The position numbers and the translations under genes were made by a program. From Actinokineospora diospyrosa (GTDB taxonomy: Bacteria > Actinomycetota > Actinomycetes > Mycobacteriales > Pseudonocardiaceae), in NCBI RefSeq assembly GCF_024171925.1, contig NZ_JAMTCO010000015.1:124001-188000 (forward strand): a DNA stretch of 64,000 nucleotides, in the 5' to 3' direction. The notes beneath the pieces are model-generated. The model was given only the letters and a program-made list of their open reading frames with translations. It searched no databases and was not told the DNA's origin. Each line of letters begins with the position of its first letter. Position 1 is the stretch's first letter. This document shows, piece after piece, positions 16,916 through 25,030 of this stretch.

Positions 16916-17630
16916 GGGTGTCACCTCCCCGTACCGGCCGACCGTCACGCAGGCGGCGGTCGACGAAGTTCACCAGGTGCGTCAGCGGCACCGTGATCGC
17001 CAGGTACACCAGACCGGCCGCGACCAGCGGGGACAGGTTGCCCGTGTTGGCCGCGAGGTCCTGCCCGATGCGGAACAGCTCCCGCTGCGAGGCGAGCAGC
17101 CCCAGGAAGTACACCAGGCTGGAGTCCTTGACCAGCGAGATGAACTGGTTCACCAGCGCGGGCAGCACCCGCCGGATCCCCTGCGGCACAACGACGCGCG
17201 CCATCGTGGCGGTGTGCGTCATGCCCAGCGCCCGTGCCGCCTCCGACTGTCCCTTGTCGACACTCTGGATGCCCGCGCGGAAGATCTCGCCGATGTAGGC
17301 CGACGCGATCAGGCTCAGCGCCAGGATGCCCAGCGGGTACGGGTTCGTGCCGAACAGCGGCCTGGCCACGACCGCGAGACCCTGCCCGACCAGCAGGATC
17401 GTCACGATCGCGGGCAGGCCGCGGAAGATGTCGGTGTACACCCGGGCTGGCCAGCGCAGCCACCGCCGGTGCGACAGGCCGAGCAGCGCCAACCCCAGCC
17501 CCAGGACGGTCCCGAGCACCGCCGAGAACCCCGCCAGGACCAGCGTGTTGACCAGACCGGTCGTGAGCAGGTCGGGCAGGACCTCGGCGATGTAGTCCCA
17601 GTTGAGGAACGTGTCGAGCAGGTCGGACAT
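16887..17630 (-). CDS. Polar amino-acid ABC transporter permease
   Basis: A 247-aa HisMQ-type permease with about five membrane segments. The EAA loop EAARALGMTHTATMARVVVPQ (cytoplasmic contact with the ATPase) lies around residues 140-160. The start ATG overlaps the upstream stop by one base (TGATG), and its 3' end overlaps the ATPase gene. A homodimer is likely, since only one permease gene is present. Confidence 0.9.
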   Translation of the reverse strand: MSDLLDTFLNWDYIAEVLPDLLTTGLVNTLVLAGFSAVLGTVLGLGLALLGLSHRRWLRWPARVYTDIFRGLPAIVTILLVGQGLAVVARPLFGTNPYPLGILALSLIASAYIGEIFRAGIQSVDKGQSEAARALGMTHTATMARVVVPQGIRRVLPALVNQFISLVKDSSLVYFLGLLASQRELFRIGQDLAANTGNLSPLVAAGLVYLAITVPLTHLVNFVDRRLRDGRPVRGGDTLDELEPARG

Positions 17631-18436
17631 CAGGACTTCGGCTTGAACTTGTCCGGCACCGGCACGCTCGGGATGAACTTGTCGTGCAGCTTCTGCCAGG
17701 TGCCGTCGGCGATGACCGCGCGCAGGCCGTCGTTGAGCTTGCCGCGCAGTTCGTCGTTGCCCTTGCGCACGGCGAACCCGTGCGGCAGGTCGTTGGCCTC
17801 GATGGTCGCGGTGACCGCGAGCGACGGGTCTTCCTTGGCGTACTTCTCCGCGATGGTCAGGTCGACCACCCAGGCGTCGGCGTTGCCGTTGCGCAGACCC
17901 GCGATCGCCGTGTCGTAGCTGGGGAAGCGGACGATCTGCGCGCCGGGGACGTTGGCGCCCAAGTACTTGTCGCCGACGGTGGCCTGGATCACCGCGACGC
18001 GCTTGCCGTCGAGCAGCTTGGCGTCGGTGATGCCCTTGTCCTTGCTCAGGATGGAGATGTATTCGTAGTTGTACGGATCGGTGAAGTCGACGGTCTTGCG
18101 CCGCTCCTCGGTCTGCGCGATGGCCGACGAACCCGCGTCGTAGGTCTTGTTGGCGACCTGGCCGAGCAGCGCGGAGAAGTCGGTGCCGACGAACTCGACC
18201 TTGTACCCGGCCTTGTCGGCGACGGCCTTGAACAGCTCGTTGTCGAAGCCGGTGTAGATGCCGTTCTCCTGGTAGACGTTGGGCGGGGCGTCACCGAGGG
18301 TGCCGACCCGCAGCGTCTGGGGGCCACCGGAGCCACCGGCGGCGGCGTCCGAGGACGAGCCGCACGCGGTCAGCGCGGTCGTGGCGGCGATACCGGCAAC
18401 GGCGAGCGCGACTACGCGCAGCAATGAGGTTCTCAT
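17630..18436 (-). CDS. Polar amino-acid ABC transporter substrate-binding lipoprotein
   Basis: A 268-aa protein if started at the ATG at 18436 (GGAAG 4 nt upstream); further upstream starts would include non-signal sequence. The signal peptide ends in lipobox LTAC with the lipidated cysteine near residue 24. The mature part is a family 3 solute-binding domain: NVYQENGIYTGFDNELFKAV, VGTDFSALLGQV, DFTDPYNYE and GNADAWVVD are characteristic. It is the first gene of the importer operon. Confidence 0.9.
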   Translation of the reverse strand: MRTSLLRVVALAVAGIAATTALTACGSSSDAAAGGSGGPQTLRVGTLGDAPPNVYQENGIYTGFDNELFKAVADKAGYKVEFVGTDFSALLGQVANKTYDAGSSAIAQTEERRKTVDFTDPYNYEYISILSKDKGITDAKLLDGKRVAVIQATVGDKYLGANVPGAQIVRFPSYDTAIAGLRNGNADAWVVDLTIAEKYAKEDPSLAVTATIEANDLPHGFAVRKGNDELRGKLNDGLRAVIADGTWQKLHDKFIPSVPVPDKFKPKS

Positions 18437-18476
18437 CCGTCTTCCGTCGTTCATGTGCTTGTCGCACAACAGGATC

Positions 18477-18509
18477 ACGCGGGCGGGGAGGTCCGATCCC
18501 CGCCCGCGT
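18477..18509 (-). terminator. Stem-loop terminator of purB
   Basis: Perfect 13-bp inverted repeat (ACGCGGGCGGGGA / TCCCCGCCCGCGT) with a 7-nt loop, located between the purB stop and the start of the binding-protein gene. No T-run follows, as is usual in high-GC actinomycetes. Confidence 0.7.
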
Positions 18510-18597
18510 TCGTCACCGACGGTATTCAGGTGTCCCGGTGGTCCGCCAAAAGTGGGCGAATCTCTCACATACCGGGACCGCTATCAGGTGATGCCCG

Positions 18598-20040
18598 CTA
18601 CAGGATGGCGCCGGGCAGGTACCCCGCCGCCGCGGGGAAGCGGCCCAGCACGGCCTCGACCCGCTTGGCGACCTCGGCGACCTGCGCGCCAGCCACCCCG
18701 GTGAACGGCAGCCGGTCGGCCAGCAGCGCGTCGAGGGCGGCCCGGTCCAGCGGGATCCGCGCGTCGGCGGCGAGCCGGTCGAGCAGGTCGTTGTCCGCGG
18801 CGCCGCGCTCGCGCATGGCGAGCGCGACCGCGACCGCGTGCTCCTTGATCGCCTCGTGCGCGGTCTCGCGGCCGACCCCGGCCTGCACCGAGGCCATGAG
18901 CACCTTGGTGGTGGCCAGGAACGGCAGGTACCGGTCCAGCTCGCGGGCGATCACCGCGGGGTAGGCGCCGAACTCGTCGAGCACGGTGAGGAACGTCTCA
19001 AGTAGACCGTCGATGGCGAAGAAGGCGTCCGGCAGCGCGACCCGGCGCACCACCGAGCAGGACACGTCGCCCTCGTTCCACTGGTCGCCCGCGAGCTCGC
19101 CGGTCATCGACGCGTACCCGCGCAGGATGACCGCGAGACCGTTGACCCGCTCGCAGGAGCGCGTGTTCATCTTGTGCGGCATGGCGGACGAGCCGACCTG
19201 GCCCGCCTTGAACCCCTCGGTCACCAGCTCGTGGCCCGCCATCAGCCGGATCGTCTTGGCCAGGCTCGACGGACCCGCGGCGACCTGCACGAGGGCGGTG
19301 ACCACGTCGAAGTCCAGCGAGCGCGGGTAGACCTGCCCGACGCTGGTGAGGTACTCGTCGAAGCCGAGGTGCCCGGCGACGCTGCGCTCCAGCCGCGCGA
19401 GCTTGTCCTGATCACCGCCGAGCAGGTCGAGCATGTCCTGCGCGGTGCCGACCGGGCCCTTGATGCCGCGCAACGGGTACCGCGCGATGAGCTCGTCGAG
19501 GCGGGTGAACGCGACCAGCAGCTCGTCCGCGGCGGTGGCGAAGCGCTTGCCGAGCGTGGTCGCCTGGGCGGCGACGTTGTGCGAGCGGCCGGTGACCACC
19601 AGGTCGCCGTGCTCGGCGGCGAGCCGGGCCAGCCGGGCCAGCACCGCGACGACCCGCACCCGGACCAGCTCCAGCGACCGGCGGACCTGCAGCTGCTCGA
19701 CGTTCTCGGTGAGGTCGCGCGAGGTCATGCCCTTGTGCACGTGCTCGTGCCCGGCCAGCGCGTTGAACTCCTCGATCCGCGCCTTCACGTCGTGGCGGGT
19801 GACCCGCTCGCGGGCCGCGATGCTGCCGAGGTCGACGGTGTCGAGCACGCGCCGGTAGTCCTCGACGACCCCGGCGGGCACCTCGACGCCCAGCTGGGCC
19901 TGCGCGGCCAGCACGGCGAGCCACAGCTCGCGCTCCAAGCGGACTTTCGCCTCCGGCGACCACAGCGCGGCCAGCTCGGGGGAGGCGTAGCGTCCGGCGA
20001 GGACGTTGGGGATGCTGGGCTTCTGCTGCGCTTCGGTCAC
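18598..20040 (-). CDS. purB: Adenylosuccinate lyase
   Basis: A 480-aa member of the fumarase/aspartase superfamily. The signature SSAMPHKMN (about residues 283-294) carries the catalytic serine loop, and KGMTSRDLTEN and TGRSHNVAAQATTLGKR hold active-site histidine and substrate contacts. It cleaves SAICAR and adenylosuccinate in purine synthesis. The length suits the ~475-aa actinobacterial form. It lies 11 bp downstream of the tetR-like gene, so the two are probably cotranscribed. purA and purD are also in this window, but as separate units. Confidence 0.95.
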   Translation of the reverse strand: MTEAQQKPSIPNVLAGRYASPELAALWSPEAKVRLERELWLAVLAAQAQLGVEVPAGVVEDYRRVLDTVDLGSIAARERVTRHDVKARIEEFNALAGHEHVHKGMTSRDLTENVEQLQVRRSLELVRVRVVAVLARLARLAAEHGDLVVTGRSHNVAAQATTLGKRFATAADELLVAFTRLDELIARYPLRGIKGPVGTAQDMLDLLGGDQDKLARLERSVAGHLGFDEYLTSVGQVYPRSLDFDVVTALVQVAAGPSSLAKTIRLMAGHELVTEGFKAGQVGSSAMPHKMNTRSCERVNGLAVILRGYASMTGELAGDQWNEGDVSCSVVRRVALPDAFFAIDGLLETFLTVLDEFGAYPAVIARELDRYLPFLATTKVLMASVQAGVGRETAHEAIKEHAVAVALAMRERGAADNDLLDRLAADARIPLDRAALDALLADRLPFTGVAGAQVAEVAKRVEAVLGRFPAAAGYLPGAIL

Positions 20041-20051
20041 GTCTGCCCAGC

Positions 20052-20633
20052 TTACGCGAGGGCCTCGCGCAGCATCCGCCTCGCCGCCGCCCGCGGGTCC
20101 GGGTTGACCTCGATGAGCGCGTTGACGACCGCGCCGTCGACCAGTGCGATCAACTGCTCGAGCCGGGCGGCGTCGACCTCGGCCCCGGCGCGGACGCAGG
20201 TGTCGAGCAGCAACGCGCGCAGGTCGCCGCCGAGGTCCAGCATCAGCGGCCGCAGGTAGGGCCTGCGACCGGTGGCGACGAGGCGTTCGTAGCGCAGCAG
20301 CACGGCCTCGGCGTCGTTGCTGTCGACCGGACCGAGGAGCTGGTTGAGCATCAGCTCGACGAGGTGGTCGCCCCCGCGCGGCGGCTCGGTCAGCGCCTCC
20401 AGCTCGGCGCGCCCCCTAGCCAGTTCGGTGCGGCCGTGGTGCTCGATGGCGGCGGCGATCAACTCGTCGAGCGACTCGAAGTAGTACGTCGTGGACGCCA
20501 GCGGCAGGCCTGCCCGCTCGGCGACGGCGCGGTGGCGGACCGCGTCGAAGCCGCCCTCGATCAGCAACTCCACGGCGGCCTGGACGAGCGCGTGCCTGCG
20601 GCGCTCACCCTTGGGGGTGCTGGCGGTGGTCAT
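20052..20633 (-). CDS. TetR-family transcriptional regulator
   Basis: A 193-aa protein. The ATG at 20633 is chosen because the sequence from there gives a standard TetR N-terminus: residues 10-55 contain the HTH (GFDAVRHRAVAERAGLPLASTTYYFESLDELI). The C-terminal ligand domain is all-helical. The ligand and regulon are unknown. It reads into purB with 11 bp between them. Confidence 0.85.
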   Translation of the reverse strand: MTTASTPKGERRRHALVQAAVELLIEGGFDAVRHRAVAERAGLPLASTTYYFESLDELIAAAIEHHGRTELARGRAELEALTEPPRGGDHLVELMLNQLLGPVDSNDAEAVLLRYERLVATGRRPYLRPLMLDLGGDLRALLLDTCVRAGAEVDAARLEQLIALVDGAVVNALIEVNPDPRAAARRMLREALA

Positions 20634-20659
20634 GGGGGGATTCTGCCGCCGCGTCGCGG

Positions 20660-21412
20660 TCAGTACTTGGAGGCCAGCTTGTCGCCGACGCCGCGCAGGT
20701 CGTCCCCGACGATCGGCGGGGCGGCCGAGCCGGGCACGGCCTCGATGCTGAGCACCAGCGTCGCGCCGGAGGCGGCCTTGACCACGACGCCCTCGGAACC
20801 GGGGCGGTCGGCCCAGGGCGGCGCCAACATCTGCGCGACACCACCGGGGGTCACCATGATCGACACGAGGCCGCGGCGCGGTCCGTCGGTCACCTCGAAG
20901 GCGGCCGAACGCGCGCCCTGCGGGCAGCTGAGCGGGGAGTAGGTGATCTCGCCACGAGAAACGGCGGACGGGAGCTCGCCCGCGAGGGCGGCAGCGAGCT
21001 CCCGGTCCGCCGCACCGCACCCACCAGGGGTGCCGCCAGCACGAGTGCTGGCTTCTCCGTCCGTCGCGCCCCCCTGCTTGGGCGGCGACAGTGGAGAGCT
21101 CGATTCGAGCAGCTTCGGGCCGTCACCCGATACCTCGCCCGGAACCCGATTCGTGTTACCGGCGGCGACCGACGCGGGCGCCAGCGCGGCCGAATCGTTA
21201 CCGGATTCGCCCGTTGGTCCAGACCACAAGGCGACACCGGTGGCGATACCGCCCACCAGCACCGCGAAGCCTAGCGCCGAACCGGCGATCAGGCTGTTCC
21301 TCTTTCGGGTCAACCTCGCCGACTGGGTCAGGACGTCACCGCGCTCGAACGACGGCGGCGGCACGTCGCCGACAGCGGCGTTGAACAGCTCGGAGATCTT
21401 GCGCTCGTCCAC
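20660..21412 (-). CDS. Membrane-anchored protein paired with SigE-family sigma factor
   Basis: A 250-aa protein with a cytoplasmic N-terminus of about 38 residues (MDERKISELFNAAVGDVPPP), one membrane segment (about 40-64) and an extracytoplasmic part with a Ser/Gly/Pro linker. Its gene starts 17 bp after the sigma-factor stop. This topology and position fit a sigma-partner or anti-sigma-like protein, but no zinc-binding HxxxCxxC motif is present, so anti-sigma activity is only inferred. Confidence 0.6.
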   Translation of the reverse strand: MDERKISELFNAAVGDVPPPSFERGDVLTQSARLTRKRNSLIAGSALGFAVLVGGIATGVALWSGPTGESGNDSAALAPASVAAGNTNRVPGEVSGDGPKLLESSSPLSPPKQGGATDGEASTRAGGTPGGCGAADRELAAALAGELPSAVSRGEITYSPLSCPQGARSAAFEVTDGPRRGLVSIMVTPGGVAQMLAPPWADRPGSEGVVVKAASGATLVLSIEAVPGSAAPPIVGDDLRGVGDKLASKY

Positions 21413-21429
21413 CTACACCCACCTCCCCG

Positions 21430-21948
21430 TCACGAAGTCGACCGCAGGTCGTCCACGGCGTCGCCGAGCACCTCGCGCAGGGTCGCGAGGCCCCGCGCGG
21501 TCTGGCTCTTCACGGTCCCCTCCGAACACTTCAGCGCCTGGGCCGTCCCGGCGACGTCGAGCCCTTCGAGGAACCGCAGGACGAGCACGGCCCGCTGCCG
21601 CGGTGGCACCTTGGCCAGCCCGTCCACCAGTGCTGAGCGGGTCGCCACCGACTCGCCGACCTCGGCGTCGGTGGTGGCCACCTCGGGGACCGCGTCGACG
21701 TGGCGCTCCCGCCGCCACGGCCGCCTGGTCTCGTCGATCATCGCGCGGAGCACCGACCGGCGGACGTAGGCGTCCAGGGCCCCGCGGTCCCGGATCTTGT
21801 GCCACCTGCGGTGCAACGCGACGAACGCCGTCTGGGTGAGGTCGTCCGCCCGGTGCCAGTCACCGCAGAGCAAGTACGCGGTTCTTCGCACGGCGTCGCG
21901 CCGTGCTGTGAAGTACTCCGCGAACTCCTGCTCCTCGCGCTGGTCCAC
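21430..21948 (-). CDS. SigE-family ECF RNA polymerase sigma factor
   Basis: A 172-aa protein. The GTG at 21948 is chosen for GGAGAG 7 nt upstream and because homology begins just after it (EEQEFAEYFTARRDAVRRTAYLLCGDW). Region 2 spans about 10-75 (DDLTQTAFVALHRRWHKI) and region 4 about 105-160 (LPPRQR-like KVPPRQRAVLVLRFLEGL, then the HTH SEGTVKSQTARGL). Divergent from the threonine aldolase gene. Its partner is the downstream membrane protein. Confidence 0.9.
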   Translation of the reverse strand: MDQREEQEFAEYFTARRDAVRRTAYLLCGDWHRADDLTQTAFVALHRRWHKIRDRGALDAYVRRSVLRAMIDETRRPWRRERHVDAVPEVATTDAEVGESVATRSALVDGLAKVPPRQRAVLVLRFLEGLDVAGTAQALKCSEGTVKSQTARGLATLREVLGDAVDDLRSTS

Positions 21949-22082
21949 GCGGACGCTCTCCGCTCGTCTTGTCTTCGGGTAGGGGACGGACGTGCCCCGG
22001 TTAACGGTTGCACGCGATACCGCAGAGACATACGCCACCCCCGCTATCAGCCGAACGGACGACGCTGTGGTGTGATCGGATC

Positions 22083-23120
22083 GTGACTTACACGCGCCGA
22101 ATCGACCTCCGCTCGGACACCGTGACCCAGCCGGACGAGACCATGCGGGTGGCCATGTCCTCCGCGCAGGTCGGTGACGACGTGCTCGACCACGACCCCA
22201 CCATGCGCAGACTGGAAGAGGAGACCGCCGCTCGGCTGGGGATGGCGGCGGCGCTGTGGGTGCCCAGCGGGACCATGGGCAACGTCATCGCGATGGTGGT
22301 CCACCTGCGCCGCGGCGACCGGTTCCTGGCACCGCGCGCGGCGCACGTGCTGGAGGCGGAGCTGGGCAGTTCGGCGTGGTTGGCCGGGGGCATGCCGCAA
22401 CCGCTCGAGTGGACCGCGGGGCCGGGGCGGATCAACCCGGAGGACGTGCGCGCTTACGCATCGCAGTCTTCGCCGTACTACGCGTTGACGACCCGATTGC
22501 TCTGCCTGGAGAACACACACAACTTCGCTGGCGGCTCGGTAACCCCGCCTGACGAACACGCACGCCTGGTGTCGGCGGCTCGCGAGGCCGGGCTGCTTGT
22601 GCACCTCGACGGGGCGCGGTTGTGGAATGCGTCGGTAGCGCTAGGCGTGCCGCCTGCGGCGTTGACGGTCGGGGTGGACACGGTGCAGGTGTGTCTTAGT
22701 AAAGGCTTGGGCGCGCCGGTGGGGTCGCTGGTGGCGGGCTCGCGGTCGTTCGTGACCGAGGCGCGGCGGGTCCGCAAGATGCTCGGGGGTGGGGTCCGCC
22801 AGGGCGGCATCTTGGCGGCGGCGGGGCTGGTAGCCCTAGAGCGCATCGACGACTTGGCCCTCGACCACGCGAACGCGGCCCGGTTGGCCGAAGGCCTAGC
22901 GGAGCTGGGCTGGGAGGTCGGCAAGCCGGAGACGAACATCGTCATCGCCGCGGTGCCGGACACGGCGGCGGCGCTGGACGGGCTGGACCGGGTCGGCGTG
23001 CTCGCGACGGCGGTGCCCGGCGGCGTGCGGTTCGTGACCCACCGGGACGCGCCGGAGGCCGACATCACCGAGGCCCTGCGCCGGATCAGCGCGGCTCGGA
23101 GTCCTGCGCCCGCGGCCTGA
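22083..23120 (+). CDS. Low-specificity L-threonine aldolase (PLP-dependent beta-eliminating lyase)
   Basis: A 345-aa fold-type I PLP enzyme. The GTG at 22083 gives the family N-terminus RRIDLRSDTVTQP. PSGTMGN binds the cofactor phosphate, HLDGARLWNA holds the PLP-contacting Asp/Arg, and CLSKGLGAPVGS contains the Schiff-base lysine. The reaction is cleavage of threonine or allo-threonine to glycine and acetaldehyde. The 3' end overlaps the convergent channel gene by 35 bp. Confidence 0.9.
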   Translation: MTYTRRIDLRSDTVTQPDETMRVAMSSAQVGDDVLDHDPTMRRLEEETAARLGMAAALWVPSGTMGNVIAMVVHLRRGDRFLAPRAAHVLEAELGSSAWLAGGMPQPLEWTAGPGRINPEDVRAYASQSSPYYALTTRLLCLENTHNFAGGSVTPPDEHARLVSAAREAGLLVHLDGARLWNASVALGVPPAALTVGVDTVQVCLSKGLGAPVGSLVAGSRSFVTEARRVRKMLGGGVRQGGILAAAGLVALERIDDLALDHANAARLAEGLAELGWEVGKPETNIVIAAVPDTAAALDGLDRVGVLATAVPGGVRFVTHRDAPEADITEALRRISAARSPAPAA

Positions 23121-23835
23121 GGTCGGCCCTGAGCTGGGCGATCTCCTCGCGCAGCGCCTGGACCTCGGCCTTGGTGCTCGCCTCGATGGACGCCTCGGCG
23201 CCCGCGATCTTCTCCACGAACCAGGACGCGATCACACCGGTCACCACACCGAGCAGGGCGATCCCGCCGACCATGAGCGCCCCGGCGACCAGGCGGCCCT
23301 CGGTCGTCACGGGGTACCGGTCGCCGTAGCCGACGGTGGAGATGGTGGTGAGCGTCCACCACAAGGCGTCCCCGAAGGGGGTGATGGTCGCGTTTGGATC
23401 ACTACGCTCCGCATCCAACACGGCGAGCGCGGCACCGAACGCGACCATCAACGTGGTGCCGCCGACGTAGATCCCGACCTGCCCGCGCAGACTCGCGCCC
23501 ACCCGGCGGTTGATCACCTTGAACACCGTGACCAGCCGCAACGCCCGCAACTGCCGCACCATCGGCAGGGCCACGACCACCAGGTCGAACAGGTGCCGCC
23601 AGACGAACCGCCACTTCCGCCTGGCCAGCCCGAGCCGGATCAGGTAGTCCACGGCGAACACGCCCCAGACCACCCAGAGCCACACCTCCAGCCACCACCG
23701 CACCGCGGGCGAGTCGGCGGTACCCAGCACCTGCCAGGCATAGGCCACCAGGAAGGCGACCGCGAGGCCGGTCAACGGCCACTCGGTACGCGCCTCCCAC
23801 CCAGCCAACCGCCCCTCGTCGGGGTTCTCAGACAC
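23086..23835 (-). CDS. Voltage-gated-type potassium channel
   Basis: A 249-aa six-helix channel. S1 lies about residues 20-37 and S2 about 48-70. An arginine-rich S4 (RQLRALRLVTVFKVINRR, 94-111) forms the voltage sensor. The pore holds selectivity filter TVGYGD (167-172), followed by S6 (182-208). The C-terminal 40 residues form a coiled coil (KAEVQALREEIAQLRADL) that could tetramerise the channel. It resembles KvAP-type bacterial channels. Convergent with the aldolase gene, with a small overlap. Confidence 0.9.
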   Translation of the reverse strand: MSENPDEGRLAGWEARTEWPLTGLAVAFLVAYAWQVLGTADSPAVRWWLEVWLWVVWGVFAVDYLIRLGLARRKWRFVWRHLFDLVVVALPMVRQLRALRLVTVFKVINRRVGASLRGQVGIYVGGTTLMVAFGAALAVLDAERSDPNATITPFGDALWWTLTTISTVGYGDRYPVTTEGRLVAGALMVGGIALLGVVTGVIASWFVEKIAGAEASIEASTKAEVQALREEIAQLRADLRPRAQDSEPR

Positions 23836-23868
23836 CCCGACATCCTCACCCGAACGGGCTAGTTCTGG

Positions 23869-24036
23869 CTAGCGAATCTGGCGGTGAGACTTCCCCTTGA
23901 TCGCCCCGTAAGCCGCCACCCCGACCGTGGCCACCGCGGCGACGATGAGGAGGGCACCGATGGCCTTGAACACGAAGCCGATCACGGTGAATGCCAGCCA
24001 GATGACGATGATCGCGCCAATGATCTTGATGAGCAT
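23869..24036 (-). CDS. Small two-helix membrane protein
   Basis: A 55-aa protein. The ATG at 24036 has GGAAGG 8 nt upstream. Nearly the whole chain is hydrophobic in two segments (IIGAIIVIWLAFTVIGFVF and ALLIVAAVATVGVAAYG), ending in a basic tail (KGKSHRQIR). No function is known. It is found alone between the channel gene and the composite repeat. Confidence 0.6.
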   Translation of the reverse strand: MLIKIIGAIIVIWLAFTVIGFVFKAIGALLIVAAVATVGVAAYGAIKGKSHRQIR

Positions 24037-24229
24037 GTCCGCCGCCTTCCGGGGGTTGTGACTGGTCAACGCGGGGTGGGGGGTGGACGTTCCCAACGGA
24101 CCGGGGTTCGGATGGGCGTCGCCCTGGGTGGATTGTTGGTCACCCGGCGTGGGCTGTCCATTTGGGTCGCCGGATGTTGCGCTCGTCGGGCGGTACGTTG
24201 GCAGCGGGCGTTGGCGCTGGAGACTTGGC

Positions 24230-24495
24230 GCGGGATCGGCTTTAGCGCTGAGAGTTGTCCACAGGCGACCCGGTCGGTGGGTGCAGGTTGTTGGGGTGCT
24301 TCGGTAGGCTGTGAATTGGGGGCACTTAAGGCGATTTGATCTTGGCGTAGCAGGCTTTTGGGATGCCACTGAGGGTTGGTTATCCACAACGCCGTTGCCG
24401 GTCCACAGGCCTCGCTTGCTGGTCCCGTTTTGTCGGGCCCGCTCGGTAGGCTGTATATCGGGGGGTCTTGTGGTAGATGATCTTGCATAGGCCGG
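24230..24495. repeat. Paired DnaA-box repeat units, composite copy 1
   Basis: About two ~120-130-bp units related (inverted) to the four at 42550-43070. Shared blocks are CGGTAGGCTGT (24302 and 24451 regions) and GATNATCTTG-like stretches. DnaA-box matches are TTGTCCACA at 24255-24263 and TTATCCACA at 24380-24388. The latter is followed exactly 19 bp later by CGGTCCACA (24399-24407). No ORF here looks real. Confidence 0.7.
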
Positions 24496-24504
24496 GGTTC
24501 TGAT

Positions 24505-24540
24505 GCGGGGCAAGGGATTCGGGCCTCCGCCTTCGGCTCC
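24505..24540 (+). repeat. Conserved 36-bp block shared with copy 2
   Basis: These 36 bases are identical to the reverse complement of 42499-42534. Homology continues with indels to the palindrome (24541-24640 against 42442-42498), where copy 1 carries an extra duplication of the CCTCGTCGCCTGGCGGC motif. Confidence 0.85.
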
Positions 24541-24640
24541 GGTGGACGGCCTCGTCGCCTGGCGGCGACCTCGGCGACCCGGTTCGGACGCCTCGTTGCC
24601 TGGCGGCAACCTCGGGCCCGATCCGCGATTTTCGAGCTGT

Positions 24641-24784
24641 GCTCGATGCGGTGGACCTGTTTTGCGCGGGGCCCCTACGACACCCGACGCAGAACCGCAA
24701 AGCAGGGGCCCAAAAGCAGGCCCTGCCGCGCGGAAACGCTACGGGTGCCGTCCCCCCACACAAAACAGGTCCACCCCATCGAGC
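24641..24784. repeat. Large imperfect palindrome, copy 1
   Basis: Arms of 31 nt at 24641-24671 and 24754-24784 match in 28 of 31 positions as inverted repeats, with core GGACCTGTTTTG / CAAAACAGGTCC. The interior can pair further (ACGACACCCG with CGGGTGCCGT, and GCAGGGGCC with GGCCCTGC around loop CAAAAGCA). The whole could fold into one long hairpin in RNA or single-stranded DNA. A related palindrome is at 42297-42441. Confidence 0.85.
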
Positions 24785-25010
24785 ATTTGGCACCAGCGAC
24801 TCCGACGGCCGCCGGGCTGGGTTGGCAGGGCTGACGAGAGCGGGCTGGGATGGCACCGCATCTTCCGACTGTCCAGGCGCTGGGAAGGTGGGCTGGGGCG
24901 GACCTGACGGAAGCTGAGATGGCACCGCAGGGTCTGAGTGTCCAGGCGCTGGGAAGGTGGGCTGAGGCGGACCTGACGGGGGGCGGGATGGCACCGACAG
25001 GTCTGAGAGG
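24785..25010. repeat. 69-bp tandem repeats, copy 1
   Basis: Units beginning ATGGCACCG start at 24850, 24919 and 24988 (69 bp apart; the last is partial), preceded by a shorter diverged unit from about 24787. The core is GTCCAGGCGCTGGGAAGG then GGCGGACCTGACGG. Since 69 is a multiple of three, an open frame of 23-aa repeats (VQALGRWAGADLT core) runs through. I see no start signal or homology that would make it a gene. Confidence 0.8.
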
Positions 25011-25030
25011 GGTCCGTGCGGAGGTGAGGG

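Noticed and set aside
24503..24917. Several overlapping ORFs in the palindrome region of composite copy 1 (and 42124-42589 in copy 2)
   Set aside because: Frames shift between the two copies while base pairing and repeat structure are kept, so the constraint is not protein coding.
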